Made by a program: the position numbers and the translations under genes
Notes under the pieces: generated by a model
Told to the model about the DNA's origin: nothing
The model's database searches: none
The model's input: only the letters and a program-made list of their open reading frames with translations
Part shown: positions 9,238-18,512 of the stretch, piece after piece
Position numbering within the stretch: the first letter of the stretch is position 1
Layout: every line of letters starts with the position of its first letter
Source of the DNA: Luteolibacter pohnpeiensis
GTDB lineage: Bacteria; Verrucomicrobiota; Verrucomicrobiia; Verrucomicrobiales; Akkermansiaceae
Length of the DNA: 64,000 nt
Assembly (NCBI RefSeq): GCF_016595435.1
Contig: NZ_JAENIJ010000005.1
Coordinates: 1 to 64,000, forward strand
Direction: 5' to 3'

Positions 9238-10227
9238 ATGGGGTGGATATTCGATGTCTTTTACCATCCCATGAATGCCCAATCCCAATTTCCTGACGAA
9301 CAAGACGCGAACGGCGGATTTGTCAGGCAAGCCGATGAGTTCCGCCAATGGCTGGGTACCCCCGATGCGGATCAATTTCCGGCGGTCGCGGGAAGATATC
9401 ACCTCTACATTTCATTGGCCTGTCCGTGGGCATCCCGGACGCTGATCGTGCGAAATGTCAAAGGCTTGAAAAAGGCGATCTCGGTTTCAGTCGTGGACCC
9501 GATCCGCGATGAAAAAGGATGGGCCTTTCGTGAAGGACCTGGCTATGGAAAGGATCCGATCAATGGGTTCAATTATCTGAGTGAGGCCTATTTTGCGACG
9601 GATGCCGCCTTCAAAGGAAGGATCACGGTGCCGGTGCTCTGGGATAAGGAAAAAGCGGTCATTGTGAACAACTCAGAGGACGATATCTGCCGCATGCTGA
9701 ATGATGATTTTGGCGCAGTTGCGGAATCGTCGATCAATTTGTTTCCTGCCGAACTTGAGCCGGAGCATGCGAATCTGGCGCAATATATTTACGAAAACGT
9801 CAACAACGGCGTCTACCGGGCGGGCTTTGCCACTTCCCAGACTGAATACAACAAGGCTTTCAAAGCGCTTTTTGCTGCACTGGACGAGCTGGAGCTGAGG
9901 CTCTCAACCAAACGATATCTGTTTGGCGATCAGATTGTTGAAGCGGATTGGAGACTTTTTTGCACGCTGGTCAGGTTCGATGCAGTTTACCACGGCCATT
10001 TTAAATGCAATCTCCGGCGAATCGTGGATTACCCGAATCTTCACGGCTATCTGCTGGATCTATTTCAGCACCCGGGAATCGCAGGAACTGTGAATTTTGA
10101 TCACATCAAGCGGCATTATTACTTCACTCACGATGACATCAATCCGAGCCGGATTGTGCCGCTCGGGCCAGCGCTTGATTTCACCGCTGCGCATGGCCGG
10201 GATGCGCTTTCTCACCAGGATTCGTAA
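9238..10227 (+). CDS. Glutathionyl-hydroquinone reductase (YqjG/ECM4, xi-class GST)
   Basis: The protein matches the omega/xi glutathione transferase family that reductively removes glutathione from glutathionyl-hydroquinones. The catalytic Cys lies in LACPWASRT, and a thioredoxin-fold N-terminal half is followed by an all-helical half with YLFGDQIVEADWRLF. The length (329) is typical. The ATG at 9238 is used here; an in-frame ATG at 9271 gives MNAQSQFPDEQDANGGF, closer to family N-termini, so the first 11 residues are doubtful. The last 16 bases overlap the end of folK on the other strand. Confidence 0.92.
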   Translation: MGWIFDVFYHPMNAQSQFPDEQDANGGFVRQADEFRQWLGTPDADQFPAVAGRYHLYISLACPWASRTLIVRNVKGLKKAISVSVVDPIRDEKGWAFREGPGYGKDPINGFNYLSEAYFATDAAFKGRITVPVLWDKEKAVIVNNSEDDICRMLNDDFGAVAESSINLFPAELEPEHANLAQYIYENVNNGVYRAGFATSQTEYNKAFKALFAALDELELRLSTKRYLFGDQIVEADWRLFCTLVRFDAVYHGHFKCNLRRIVDYPNLHGYLLDLFQHPGIAGTVNFDHIKRHYYFTHDDINPSRIVPLGPALDFTAAHGRDALSHQDS

Positions 10228-10718
10228 AGCCGGACCAACGGCTCATCTTCCTCAGAGAGTTGTTCCAAAAGCAACCGGACCGGGAGTGTCAGACCGGGCA
10301 GCATCAGATCTGGAGATAGATCCGCCAATGGTTTCAGGACGAACCTGCGAATTCCGATTCGCGGGTGGGGGATTTCGAGCTCATCGGTCTGGCAGATTTG
10401 ATCGCCGAGAAACAAGATATCCAGATCGATGATGCGCGGGGCGTTTCTTTCTGCGCTAGCAGTTCGGCCGAGTTTTGCCTGGATTAGCTGAGTGAGTGTC
10501 AGCAGTGAGGCCGGATCGCCATCGTAGTCGAAATCGACCACGGTGTTGAAAAAATCGGGTGAACCGGGCGGGCAGTTGACCGGAACACTCTGATAAACCG
10601 GAGCTGCCCGCAGATTTGAGATGGTTGCCTCGGTAGCCAGGCAATCTCTCGCGTGCTGGAGGTTTTCCAAGCGGTTGCCAAGATTGGAGCCAAGTGCAAC
10701 TCCAGCACGGTTGCTCAT
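10212..10718 (-). CDS. folK: 2-amino-4-hydroxy-6-hydroxymethyldihydropteridine diphosphokinase
   Basis: HPPK transfers pyrophosphate from ATP to the pterin alcohol in folate synthesis. The 168-residue product shows the family start VALGSNLGNRLENL, the PVYQSVPV strand, and the ATP/Mg signature RNAPRIIDLDILFLG followed by IPHPRI. The ATG directly abuts the TGA of the protease gene upstream, which suggests translational coupling. No other folate gene is nearby. Confidence 0.95.
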   Translation of the reverse strand: MSNRAGVALGSNLGNRLENLQHARDCLATEATISNLRAAPVYQSVPVNCPPGSPDFFNTVVDFDYDGDPASLLTLTQLIQAKLGRTASAERNAPRIIDLDILFLGDQICQTDELEIPHPRIGIRRFVLKPLADLSPDLMLPGLTLPVRLLLEQLSEEDEPLVRLYESW

Positions 10719-12194
10719 TCAGTCCTTGAGATTGCTGAGTGAGGCGATGCCGTAGTTTTTCTGCACCCGGCGATTGGCGTCATCCACTTTGGAAGATGGG
10801 ATGACAATGGGGCGATCGGCACCGAAGAGTTCGATCACGAAAAACTCAGGTGGATTTTCCGGGTGGAGCAGCTCATTGGCCTGCACCAGATCGGTGACTT
10901 CGACTCCGTTGATTTTGTTGACGGCAAAGCCTTCGTAATCGGTGAGCTGGCTGGTTACCGGATCGGATTCGACCCGAGTCAGAACGACGATGTCCTTATG
11001 TTTTTGGAAAAGCCCCTTCGGCACGTAGTCCGTGTAGAGGCGGCGGACCGTGACGTCGGTGAATTTAGAGGTGGCGAAGAGATTGGTGTCGAGCGGTTGG
11101 AAAACCAAACCGGCGAAAACCAGATAGCGCGGATCTTTTTCGTATTGAATCGCATACATGCGGGACCACTTCAACGGCTTCAGCTCGATCTCGACGTCGT
11201 TCCATCCTTCATCGCGTTTGAACCGGACGGCGACCTTGTCTCCAGCGAATTTCCGTTCGATCACTTCGTTCAAATTCACCTTTTCGCCATCGATGAGCAC
11301 CATGCCATCGCTGTCGACCGCGTATTTATCCAGCGACATCAGAACATCGCCGGGTTGCAGGATGCCATCGGATGAACTGCCGGGAACGACGTTGGTAATC
11401 ATCACGCCCGTGCCATCGTTCGGCAAACCGAGTGCTTTACGCATGGCAGGGTTGAAGAGCGGGAACTCTGAAATGCCCAGATCGGCATAATGATCATAAT
11501 GGCCGTCCTCAATATCCTTGAGGAAACGTTTCACCACAGGAGTGGGGATGATGTAGCCGGTGTTGTCTGCTTGACGGAGACCCTGGAATGCAACCCCCAC
11601 AACTTTACCGTCCTGAAGCACCGGACCGCCGGAGTTTCCGGGGTTGATCGCGGCGTCGATTTGCACGACCAGGTGGGAATCTGCGCGGCTGTGCGCGTAG
11701 GGTTGGAAATCGACCCGGGAAACCACACCGCGGGTGACGGAAATGCGATCTCCACCGATCGGGTAACCGATCACGCGGACCTGGGACTCAAGCGCCGGGA
11801 TGTCGCCGAGTTCCAGTTTGGGAAACGATTCGAAGTCCGTGAAATCATCGACCGAAAGGATGGCCAAGTCACAGTCATGCGCGATGTATTCAACCTTGGC
11901 TGGGTATTTTTCCGGCGATCCGTGAATGGTGATCAGAATGCGGCGTGCATTTGAGGCAACGTGCGCGTTGGTGAGAATCTTGTTTTCGCCGATGATGAAC
12001 CCGGTGCCGATGCCGCCGCTGAAGCGACCGCTATTCCAGGGAGTGCCGTAGTCCGGGACCTGAGTGGCAACCTCGACTCGGACCACCGAGTGGTAAACAG
12101 CAGAAGGGGCGGAAGGAGTAGCGGCTTTGGATTGAGCCCGCAGTGCCGGCATTGCCAGGAGCAAGGATGAGCAGACGGCGAAAATGCATTTCAT
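10719..12194 (-). CDS. HtrA/Deg-like trypsin-fold serine protease with PDZ region
   Basis: A signal peptide (residues 1-20, cut near LRA-QS) directs a 491-residue protein to the periplasm. The catalytic triad is His78 (TNAHVA), Asp109 (CDLAIL) and Ser188 (NPGNSGGPV). A PDZ-like region follows (VPGSSSDGILQPGDVLMSLD near 270-290). The remaining 200 residues resemble the second half of plant-type Deg proteases more than short DegP. The role is inferred as cleavage or quality control of envelope proteins. It heads a two-gene transcript with folK. Confidence 0.9.
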   Translation of the reverse strand: MKCIFAVCSSLLLAMPALRAQSKAATPSAPSAVYHSVVRVEVATQVPDYGTPWNSGRFSGGIGTGFIIGENKILTNAHVASNARRILITIHGSPEKYPAKVEYIAHDCDLAILSVDDFTDFESFPKLELGDIPALESQVRVIGYPIGGDRISVTRGVVSRVDFQPYAHSRADSHLVVQIDAAINPGNSGGPVLQDGKVVGVAFQGLRQADNTGYIIPTPVVKRFLKDIEDGHYDHYADLGISEFPLFNPAMRKALGLPNDGTGVMITNVVPGSSSDGILQPGDVLMSLDKYAVDSDGMVLIDGEKVNLNEVIERKFAGDKVAVRFKRDEGWNDVEIELKPLKWSRMYAIQYEKDPRYLVFAGLVFQPLDTNLFATSKFTDVTVRRLYTDYVPKGLFQKHKDIVVLTRVESDPVTSQLTDYEGFAVNKINGVEVTDLVQANELLHPENPPEFFVIELFGADRPIVIPSSKVDDANRRVQKNYGIASLSNLKD

Positions 12195-12287
12195 AGGAAT
12201 GGGCTGATGGTAGGGAGTGAACTCCGCTCGGCAAGGGATTTCAGGAATGAAGATTGCGGGCGCGGGCTTGCACGGCTACCAAGCGGC

Positions 12288-12587
12288 ATGGACCATCACG
12301 TTTATTTCTGGCTCAAGGAGGAAAACAAGAACCCGGCAGATCGTGCCGCCTTTGAACAAGGACTGGCCGCACTATTCGAGATCGAAGGGATTGTCAGCGG
12401 ACGCTGGGCAGTTCCCGCTGATGTGGAATTGCGACCGGTTGTGGATCAATCCTGGGATTACGCGCTGACCATGCAGTTCGAGAGCGTGGAAAAGCACGAC
12501 ATCTATCAGAACCACCCGGATCACCAGAATTTCATCAGCACCTTCAAGGAGCTCTGGGCCCAAGTCCAGGTGAAGGACCTGGCCTGA
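12288..12587 (+). CDS. Dabb (stress-responsive A/B barrel) family protein
   Basis: The 99-residue product MDHHVYFWLKEENKNP... has the dimeric alpha/beta-barrel pattern of Dabb proteins: a His-rich first strand, an ELRPVVDQSWDYALTMQFES strand pair, and HPDHQNFI before the last helix. The ATG at 12288 is chosen because the upstream 27 codons look non-coding. It is a lone gene between two minus-strand genes. Function is unknown; members bind small hydrophobic ligands or act in stress responses. Confidence 0.8.
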   Translation: MDHHVYFWLKEENKNPADRAAFEQGLAALFEIEGIVSGRWAVPADVELRPVVDQSWDYALTMQFESVEKHDIYQNHPDHQNFISTFKELWAQVQVKDLA

Positions 12588-12591
12588 AGTT

Positions 12592-12909
12592 CTATTTGGT
12601 GCCGTAAGCGGCAGTTAGATAGTCGGTGAGATCCTCGACCACCGAGTCGGGGATCGGCGCGCCAAATTTGTCACGCATCTTCGCAACGGTTCCTGCCCAG
12701 AACGTGCGTGGCAATGGGGGCTGGGATGCCGCGTATTCAGCGGAGTGGCAGGTGTAGCAATAGGACATCGCCAAGTCGACCCCCTTGATTTGCTTGTAGG
12801 TGGCTGATTCCGGGACCGGTAACTCAATGGTTTTCGCCTCACCGGATGCGGCAGGAATGGCACCCATGGATAGCAGGCCTAACAAGGCAGGGAAGATGAA
12901 GTATTTCAT
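12592..12909 (-). CDS. Sulfite dehydrogenase cytochrome c subunit (SorB-like)
   Basis: The 105-residue protein has a signal peptide (1-22) and a single heme-binding motif C51-Y-T-C54-H55; Met78 is a possible distal ligand. It follows the Moco sulfite oxidase gene by only 3 bp. This is the SorAB arrangement, in which the cytochrome takes electrons from sulfite oxidation in the periplasm and passes them to the respiratory chain. The assignment to SorB rests on gene order and size. Confidence 0.83.
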   Translation of the reverse strand: MKYFIFPALLGLLSMGAIPAASGEAKTIELPVPESATYKQIKGVDLAMSYCYTCHSAEYAASQPPLPRTFWAGTVAKMRDKFGAPIPDSVVEDLTDYLTAAYGTK

Positions 12910-12912
12910 GGC

Positions 12913-14142
12913 TTAGGCGATCTCGACTTCAACGGTTTCTACAACATTCCTCATGTAGCCTGAAGGATTCCACAGCGGCTCCATCGGCTGGCTGGCTCCG
13001 ATGCGATTGAATGCGCGGACTTTCCAATGCGCAGTGCCTTTTTTGCTGGGGGTGAACGGAATGGTCCATTCACGGAACGAAAAGCGGCCCAGGTCTTCGC
13101 CGAGTTTGGCGCTGCGCCAGGAATTTCCGCCATCCGCCGAGAACTCGACTTCCTTGATTCCTTCGCCACCGTCAAATGCGATGCCGCGGATGGTGGTGGG
13201 CTTGCCGACAGGAAGAGTATCGTGATCCGCGTGACTGGTGATGAACGAGCGGACGTTGAGAGAATTGATGGGAACGGTGGCCTCAGGTTTGGTGCCTGGC
13301 TCGATAAATCCGCCGCCAGTGGTAGGAATCCGGTAGGCGGGATTCATCCAGAATCCCTCAAACTCGTCTTCCAAAACGGTGACTTCGTGCAGGTGCTTCA
13401 CCCAATAGGTCGCGTAATAGCCGGGAACGACCAGTCGCAACGGGAAACCGTTCAACATCGGTAAATCTTCGCCATTCATGGTGTGGGCGATCATGATCTC
13501 TCCCGCCATGATTTGCTCGATATCCAGGGGTTTGACGAAATCCGGAGTTTTATCGATCACTGCGGTGTCGAGTCCATCGAACGAAACTTGCTTAGCCTTC
13601 GCGGAAAGGCCTGCTTTTTCCAGAACATCCTTCAGGCGCACACCCTTCCAGCGCGCATTGCCCATCGCGCCATTGCCAAGCTGACCACCCGCTACCCGCG
13701 GATTGGAAAAACCCCGGCTGTTGCCGGAACATTGGGCGACGGCCACGGTTTCGATCTGTTCGAACTGGGTTTTGAGATCCTGAAGTGAAAGCGAGAGTGG
13801 CGTTTTGACCACGCCTTTGATTTCCAATCGGAACTGATCCGGATCAATGCTGAGAGGGATCGCTGCCAGGTGATACCGGACATAAAAGGCATCATTCGGA
13901 GTCAGCAGGCCATCGTTGAAAATGCCGAACGGGGTTTCGAGTTGAGGCGGGCGCGAAGTCAGTAGAATGAGCGGTCGCTTGCCGGGAAATTGCACCAGCT
14001 TCCGGCCCCCATTGGCGAACGGGAGCGTTACATCCGCTACTTCAGCCGCCCGCAAAAGCTGACCGCCTGTGCCTGCGATCAATCCTGCTCCCGCAAGTCT
14101 GCGGATGAAATCTCGGCGTGAGGAATGGGAGTTGCGTTGCAT
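12913..14142 (-). CDS. Periplasmic sulfite oxidase/dehydrogenase, molybdopterin subunit (SorA/SoxC-like)
   Basis: A twin-arginine signal (SRRDFIRRLAGAGLIAG) indicates export of the folded protein. The Moco-ligating Cys138 lies in AVAQCSGNSRG, followed by MGNARWKGVRL, and the C-terminal part is a sulfite-oxidase-type dimerisation domain (HWKVRAFNRIGASQP). The ATG at 14142 is preferred: it puts the Tat motif near the N-terminus and avoids a 53-bp overlap with the upstream gene that the longer frame (to 14208) would need. With the adjacent cytochrome it should oxidise sulfite to sulfate. SoxC and other sulfite-oxidase-fold enzymes are the alternatives. Confidence 0.9.
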   Translation of the reverse strand: MQRNSHSSRRDFIRRLAGAGLIAGTGGQLLRAAEVADVTLPFANGGRKLVQFPGKRPLILLTSRPPQLETPFGIFNDGLLTPNDAFYVRYHLAAIPLSIDPDQFRLEIKGVVKTPLSLSLQDLKTQFEQIETVAVAQCSGNSRGFSNPRVAGGQLGNGAMGNARWKGVRLKDVLEKAGLSAKAKQVSFDGLDTAVIDKTPDFVKPLDIEQIMAGEIMIAHTMNGEDLPMLNGFPLRLVVPGYYATYWVKHLHEVTVLEDEFEGFWMNPAYRIPTTGGGFIEPGTKPEATVPINSLNVRSFITSHADHDTLPVGKPTTIRGIAFDGGEGIKEVEFSADGGNSWRSAKLGEDLGRFSFREWTIPFTPSKKGTAHWKVRAFNRIGASQPMEPLWNPSGYMRNVVETVEVEIA

Positions 14143-14155
14143 GGGAATGGCCGGG

Positions 14156-14428
14156 TTATTCGAGATCGTCTTCTTCTTCGTCGTCTTCTTCCGCAAAAGG
14201 TAGCTCATCTAACAACTCACGATAAGCAGATTCGTCAAACGATCGTTTTTTACGCATCACCGATTCCATTTCTTTCCCAAGGGCGATCGCAATCTGAGTT
14301 TTCGCCTCATTTTCGTCCAAACCGAGGGCGGTCAAGCGTTTGAAGGCTTTGGCGACGTATGGAGTCTGGGGAGAAACCAATTGCTGCTCAACGGCGAGAA
14401 GAAGTTCAGGAAGGATATCGTCGTTCAT
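14156..14428 (-). CDS. Small acidic protein of unknown function
   Basis: The 90-residue product is not a family I can name. It is helical in pattern, with a KAFKRLTALGLDENEAKTQIAIALG segment resembling a small helical repeat, and ends in an acidic tail (EEDDEEEDDLE). Its ATG overlaps the rluD stop by 4 bp (ATGA), so it is translationally coupled to rluD. That coupling and codon use like its neighbours support a real gene. Confidence 0.75.
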   Translation of the reverse strand: MNDDILPELLLAVEQQLVSPQTPYVAKAFKRLTALGLDENEAKTQIAIALGKEMESVMRKKRSFDESAYRELLDELPFAEEDDEEEDDLE

Positions 14429-15390
14429 GTCGGAAGATTGGCATTTTGGGTCCAGGGAGTGAATTCTGGTGGAATGGGTGCCTCAAATCGAACGGTTTCG
14501 CCAGATATTGGATGGGCAAAGCTGAGTTTCCAGGCATGAAGCATCAGGCGGCCCGTTTTAACGGTTGATTTGGCTTTTTTGGCGTAAATCGGATCGCCGA
14601 CGATGGGCGAGCCCTTGTGATGGAGGTGGACCCGGATTTGATGGGTTCTACCGGTGTGCAGGTGGCAGAGGACCAAGGCCGTGCGGGTTTCCAGATCCGT
14701 GTGCAGAATTTCGTAATCCGTAATCGCGGGTTTGCCTCCGGGCGGATTGACGACTGCCATTTTCTGGCGATTCACCGGGTGCCGACCGATGTGGGTGAAA
14801 ATCGTGTCGCGCTCCGGGGTCGGAATTCCCTGGGTCACGGCGAGGTAAAGCTTTTCCATGGTCGTCCGCTCGGCGAATTGCCCGGTGAGCGATTGATGAG
14901 CCGCGTCGGTTTTGGCCACGACCAGGCAGCCGGAGGTGTCCTTGTCGAGTCGATGCACGATGCCGGGCCGCTCTACGCCGCCGATGCCTGAAAGTTGGCC
15001 ATGGCAGTGGTGGAGAAGGGCATTTACCAGAGTGCCATCCGGGTTTCCTGCGGCGGGATGGACCACCATGCCGGTTTGTTTATGGATCACCAAGAGGTCA
15101 TCATCCTCATAAAGCACATCGAGCGGAATGTCCTGAGGCTGGGCGATATCTGGAACCGCCTCTGGCAAGGCGACACTGATGCTGTCTCCGGCTCGAACGG
15201 TGTCGCGCGGTTTCGCTGGATTCCCATTAACCAAAATAAATTGCTCCCGAATCAGGGTCTGGATGCGGGACCGGGACAAATCGGCGAGTTGAGTCGCAAG
15301 AAACGCGTCAAGGCGCTCTCCGGTAGTTTCTTCGACATGGATTTCCACGACGCCGAGTGTTTCCGCATTGGATCGCGCGGCAAGTTTCAA
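14425..15390 (-). CDS. Ribosomal large subunit pseudouridine synthase, RluD/RluA family
   Basis: The product has an N-terminal S4 RNA-binding domain (ERLDAFLATQLADLSRSRIQTLIREQFILVNG) and a catalytic domain with HRLDKDTSGCLVVAK, whose Asp149 is the catalytic residue. It isomerises uridine in 23S rRNA; the site is not decided by sequence alone. The start is uncertain: a TTG at 15390 gives 321 residues, and a GTG at 15348 gives MEIHVEETTGERLDAF, closer to family starts. It is divergent from the kinase gene, whose ATG is 38 bp away. Confidence 0.93.
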   Translation of the reverse strand: MKLAARSNAETLGVVEIHVEETTGERLDAFLATQLADLSRSRIQTLIREQFILVNGNPAKPRDTVRAGDSISVALPEAVPDIAQPQDIPLDVLYEDDDLLVIHKQTGMVVHPAAGNPDGTLVNALLHHCHGQLSGIGGVERPGIVHRLDKDTSGCLVVAKTDAAHQSLTGQFAERTTMEKLYLAVTQGIPTPERDTIFTHIGRHPVNRQKMAVVNPPGGKPAITDYEILHTDLETRTALVLCHLHTGRTHQIRVHLHHKGSPIVGDPIYAKKAKSTVKTGRLMLHAWKLSFAHPISGETVRFEAPIPPEFTPWTQNANLPT

Positions 15391-15428
15391 GTTTGCGCGC
15401 CAATTTTTCGTTCGCTATCATCCAGCAC

Positions 15429-17726
15429 ATGGCGGAGGCGGAAGAGGAGTTATTTTCATGTCAGGAATGTGGGGAGTCGATGAATGTTTCCGCGATCGAG
15501 CCATTTTCGATGGTGGAATGCCCGTTCTGCAAAGGGGATAACTTGGTGAATATCGACTTCGGTCCATACACCTTGGTGAGGCGGCTCACGCACGGTGGGA
15601 TGAGCGTCGTTTACGTGGGGCGCGACAACACCTTGGGTCGCGAAGTCGCCTTGAAGATTCTTAACGAAACTTATTCCGCAGACGAACGGCGCATCCTGGC
15701 GTTCGAGGAAGAAGCAAGGATCACCGCATCCTTCAGTCATCCGCACGTCGTAAAAGTTTTTACCACGGGTAGAGCGTTCGGGCGATTTTTCATCGCCATG
15801 GAATTGGTTCCTGGAGGGCATTTCGAGACGTTCATCAAACGACGCGGGAAAGTGCCTGAAATGGAAATGCTGCCGTTATCGATCCAGATTGCCGAAGGCC
15901 TGGAAGCAGCGTGGCAGGCAGGCTTGATTCATCGCGATGTAAAGCCGGGGAACATTTTGTTAGACGCACAGGGAAATGCCAAGATCGTCGACTTCGGGCT
16001 GGCATTGGTCACCAAGGGTGGAAAAGCCAAGGCTGAGGAACTATGGGCAACGCCGTACTACGTTCCTCCCGAAACCATAGAGGGCCAGGAGGAAGATTTC
16101 CGCTCCGATATTTATTCATTTGGAGCAACCTTATATCATGCATTGGCTGGAGTCCCTTCCTGTTCGGAGGAAACCATGGCGACGGACGTTTTGCGGGAAG
16201 CGAAGAAGAAAGTGGTGCCCCTGAAACATGTGGCACCACACCTCTCGGCCGAGATTTGTCGGATTGTGGATCGCGCGATGGCCTACGATCCGAAAGATCG
16301 ATTCGGTTCTTATCGGGAAATGATATCCCAGCTCAACCTTGCATTAAGTGACGATAAAGCGGCTGCGCAATCAAGAAAGCTCAAGACCGTCTTTACTGCC
16401 GTGGTCGCGGCGAATTTGCTGATTGGACTTGGCTTTGCCGCTTGGTCGCTGATGCCAAAAGATGAAGCGGTCGAAACTCCTAAAGCTCTAGTAGCACCGG
16501 TTACGCCGGTAGTTGATACGTCAGCGAATGAGCAAGCGGCAGCGCACATCGCTCAGATTTACACTCAAGCGCGCGAAGCCTTGAACGCGGCGGATTACGG
16601 AACCGCGCGGAAGCTTTTTTCCGAGTTGCGAAACAACGCGGCGGTGCAAGAACCCACCCGGACTTTTGCTGGAGTTGAGGTGGTTCTGACCGCGTTTTTA
16701 GCAGGTGCTCCGGATGACGCCCGTTATGAAGCGCGGAAAGTGATCGACCATTTGCAGGGTGGACGACTTGCCGATCAGGAACTTTCCAACCGGTTGCTGG
16801 ATGCCTTGACTCAATTGCAGCAGGGTGGGGAACTATCACCTCCCGAGCGCGAGGCATCTGATGCAACGGATGTGACCTTGATGATGATTGCAGGGTTGGA
16901 GCAATGGGATCTGGACCATTTCAAGCAAGCTGCAGACGACTTCGCCTGGGTTGGCAATGCGGTTCTCAGCCCGCAGGATCATTGGGTTTTAATTTATCAA
17001 TCGATTGCCGCCAGTTATCGAACAGAAGCCAACTTGTTGGCCGAAGAGGTGAAGCTCAAATCGGTCCCCTCATCCCAGACGGAATTGAAGGAGGCACTTG
17101 AGGATTTGGATCGGCTCAGTCTGCAAGTTCAACCCAACGGCCCGGCTGCTTTGGTGTTGCAGCAGCGCCGCAAGGCACTGGACGCCATGACTGGTTTACT
17201 GCAAGAGCCTGAAAAACCTGAGCCGGTTTTCTCTTATGATGAGATGCGGGAATGCGAAGCCGAACTCCGATTCGATGACGCAACCGCAATGATTGATATC
17301 GGCTTGAAAACCAATTCCACCCCCGCGCTGATTGCGAGAAAGGAGATGTCTCAAGCGGCCGCTCGTTTCATGACACGAATGAAAGCCCTCGTCGGGGAAT
17401 TGCATGGAGCTGCCCAATTGCAGCTGTTGAATGCCTCTGAAGTTCAACCAGCGGAACTGACCAAAGACGGAAGTTTGATGTTAGGGGGGGAACTTGTTGG
17501 CTGGGATCGGGTTGATGCGGATTCCCTGATCGACCTCTATCGGCAGTATATCAGTTCTGACACGACTGAAGAAGATCGGGTGGAATCGAATTTCGAAGCG
17601 GTTTCATTCGCTTGGCTCACTGGCGCCAGAAGTCGTGCGGAAAGTGCGGCAAGGCGACTTAGTGAAGAAAGCCCATCATTCCGCGAACGGTGGGAACAGA
17701 CTGAGCCTGCGAGATCAGGGCATTGA
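15429..17726 (+). CDS. Ser/Thr protein kinase with N-terminal zinc ribbon and extracytoplasmic domain
   Basis: The 765-residue protein starts with a four-Cys zinc ribbon (C11, C14, C31, C34). The Hanks-type kinase domain follows: glycine loop LTHGGMSVVYVG, Lys76 in VALKIL, catalytic loop HRDVKPGN (D170) and DFG (188-190). One membrane helix at about 320-342 leads to about 420 residues of TPR-like helices outside the cytoplasm. The kinase is predicted active because all key residues are present. Its input and targets are unknown. The ATG at 15429 is chosen because the 24 preceding codons lie inside the divergent rluD start. Confidence 0.92.
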   Translation: MAEAEEELFSCQECGESMNVSAIEPFSMVECPFCKGDNLVNIDFGPYTLVRRLTHGGMSVVYVGRDNTLGREVALKILNETYSADERRILAFEEEARITASFSHPHVVKVFTTGRAFGRFFIAMELVPGGHFETFIKRRGKVPEMEMLPLSIQIAEGLEAAWQAGLIHRDVKPGNILLDAQGNAKIVDFGLALVTKGGKAKAEELWATPYYVPPETIEGQEEDFRSDIYSFGATLYHALAGVPSCSEETMATDVLREAKKKVVPLKHVAPHLSAEICRIVDRAMAYDPKDRFGSYREMISQLNLALSDDKAAAQSRKLKTVFTAVVAANLLIGLGFAAWSLMPKDEAVETPKALVAPVTPVVDTSANEQAAAHIAQIYTQAREALNAADYGTARKLFSELRNNAAVQEPTRTFAGVEVVLTAFLAGAPDDARYEARKVIDHLQGGRLADQELSNRLLDALTQLQQGGELSPPEREASDATDVTLMMIAGLEQWDLDHFKQAADDFAWVGNAVLSPQDHWVLIYQSIAASYRTEANLLAEEVKLKSVPSSQTELKEALEDLDRLSLQVQPNGPAALVLQQRRKALDAMTGLLQEPEKPEPVFSYDEMRECEAELRFDDATAMIDIGLKTNSTPALIARKEMSQAAARFMTRMKALVGELHGAAQLQLLNASEVQPAELTKDGSLMLGGELVGWDRVDADSLIDLYRQYISSDTTEEDRVESNFEAVSFAWLTGARSRAESAARRLSEESPSFRERWEQTEPARSGH

Positions 17727-17747
17727 TCAAATGCCGCTGTTTACTTG

Positions 17748-18512
17748 TTATGATTTAGCAACCATGACGGTGATGCCTGCGGCTTTGAATCGAGCGAGAA
17801 TTTCAGGCGCAGCCGCGTCATCCGTGACTAAAATATCAATATCGCTCAGGTCTGCAAACCGGTAGGCACTGCGGGCACCGAGTTTGCTTGAATCAGCCAG
17901 AATGATCACCCGGTCGACACGCTCGATCAGGCGCTGTTTGAGTACGCCGTGTCCATGGTTCACATCCATCGCGCCGCGATCCGGGTCCAGTGCATCGACA
18001 CCGAGAAAGGCACTGCGGATCACAAAGCGTTTCGACGCGTCTTCTGCCATTGCGCCGGTATAACCTCGAGACTGGTTTTCATAGGTGCCACCGGTGCAAA
18101 CCAAGGTCAGGTCCGGGCGGGTCGCCAAACTGACAACAATGTGATGGGCATTGGTGACAACCGTGAGCGGCATCACGGGGAGATGATCCGCCAGCCTGAG
18201 AACTGTCGAACTCGCATCCAGAAAAATGGTTTCACGGGGGGAAATCAGGTCAGCCGCGACACGGGCAATCAGGTCCTTTTCCCGTTCGTTGACGGCGGTT
18301 CTGACGGGTAGTGGCAGATCGAATCGATCCGGCGAAGGACGCTCCGCTCCGCCATGGTTCCGGACCGCTCGTCCCATTTGTTCAAGCACCGTCAAATCCT
18401 TGCGAATCGTCTCATCAGAGACGCCAAATTCCTCCGCAAGATCGATGTTGCGGACGAAACCTTGCACCTGGATACGGTGCAGGATCAGTTTTTGACGTTC
18501 GGAGACCAACAT
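17748..18512 (-). CDS. glpR: DeoR/GlpR family transcriptional repressor
   Basis: The N-terminal winged helix-turn-helix reads VRNIDLAEEFGVSDETIRKDL followed by an RNHGGA hinge, the DeoR family hallmark. The C-terminal domain (LDASSTVLRLADHL, VVTNAHHI, CTGG, FLGVDALD, ILADSSKLG) is the sugar-phosphate-sensing DeoRC domain. The ATG at 18512 matches family starts; the frame stays open to 18680 but that part is low in similarity. It is divergent from the glycerol genes, so the ligand is probably glycerol 3-phosphate. The gene symbol rests on this context. Confidence 0.88.
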   Translation of the reverse strand: MLVSERQKLILHRIQVQGFVRNIDLAEEFGVSDETIRKDLTVLEQMGRAVRNHGGAERPSPDRFDLPLPVRTAVNEREKDLIARVAADLISPRETIFLDASSTVLRLADHLPVMPLTVVTNAHHIVVSLATRPDLTLVCTGGTYENQSRGYTGAMAEDASKRFVIRSAFLGVDALDPDRGAMDVNHGHGVLKQRLIERVDRVIILADSSKLGARSAYRFADLSDIDILVTDDAAAPEILARFKAAGITVMVAKS

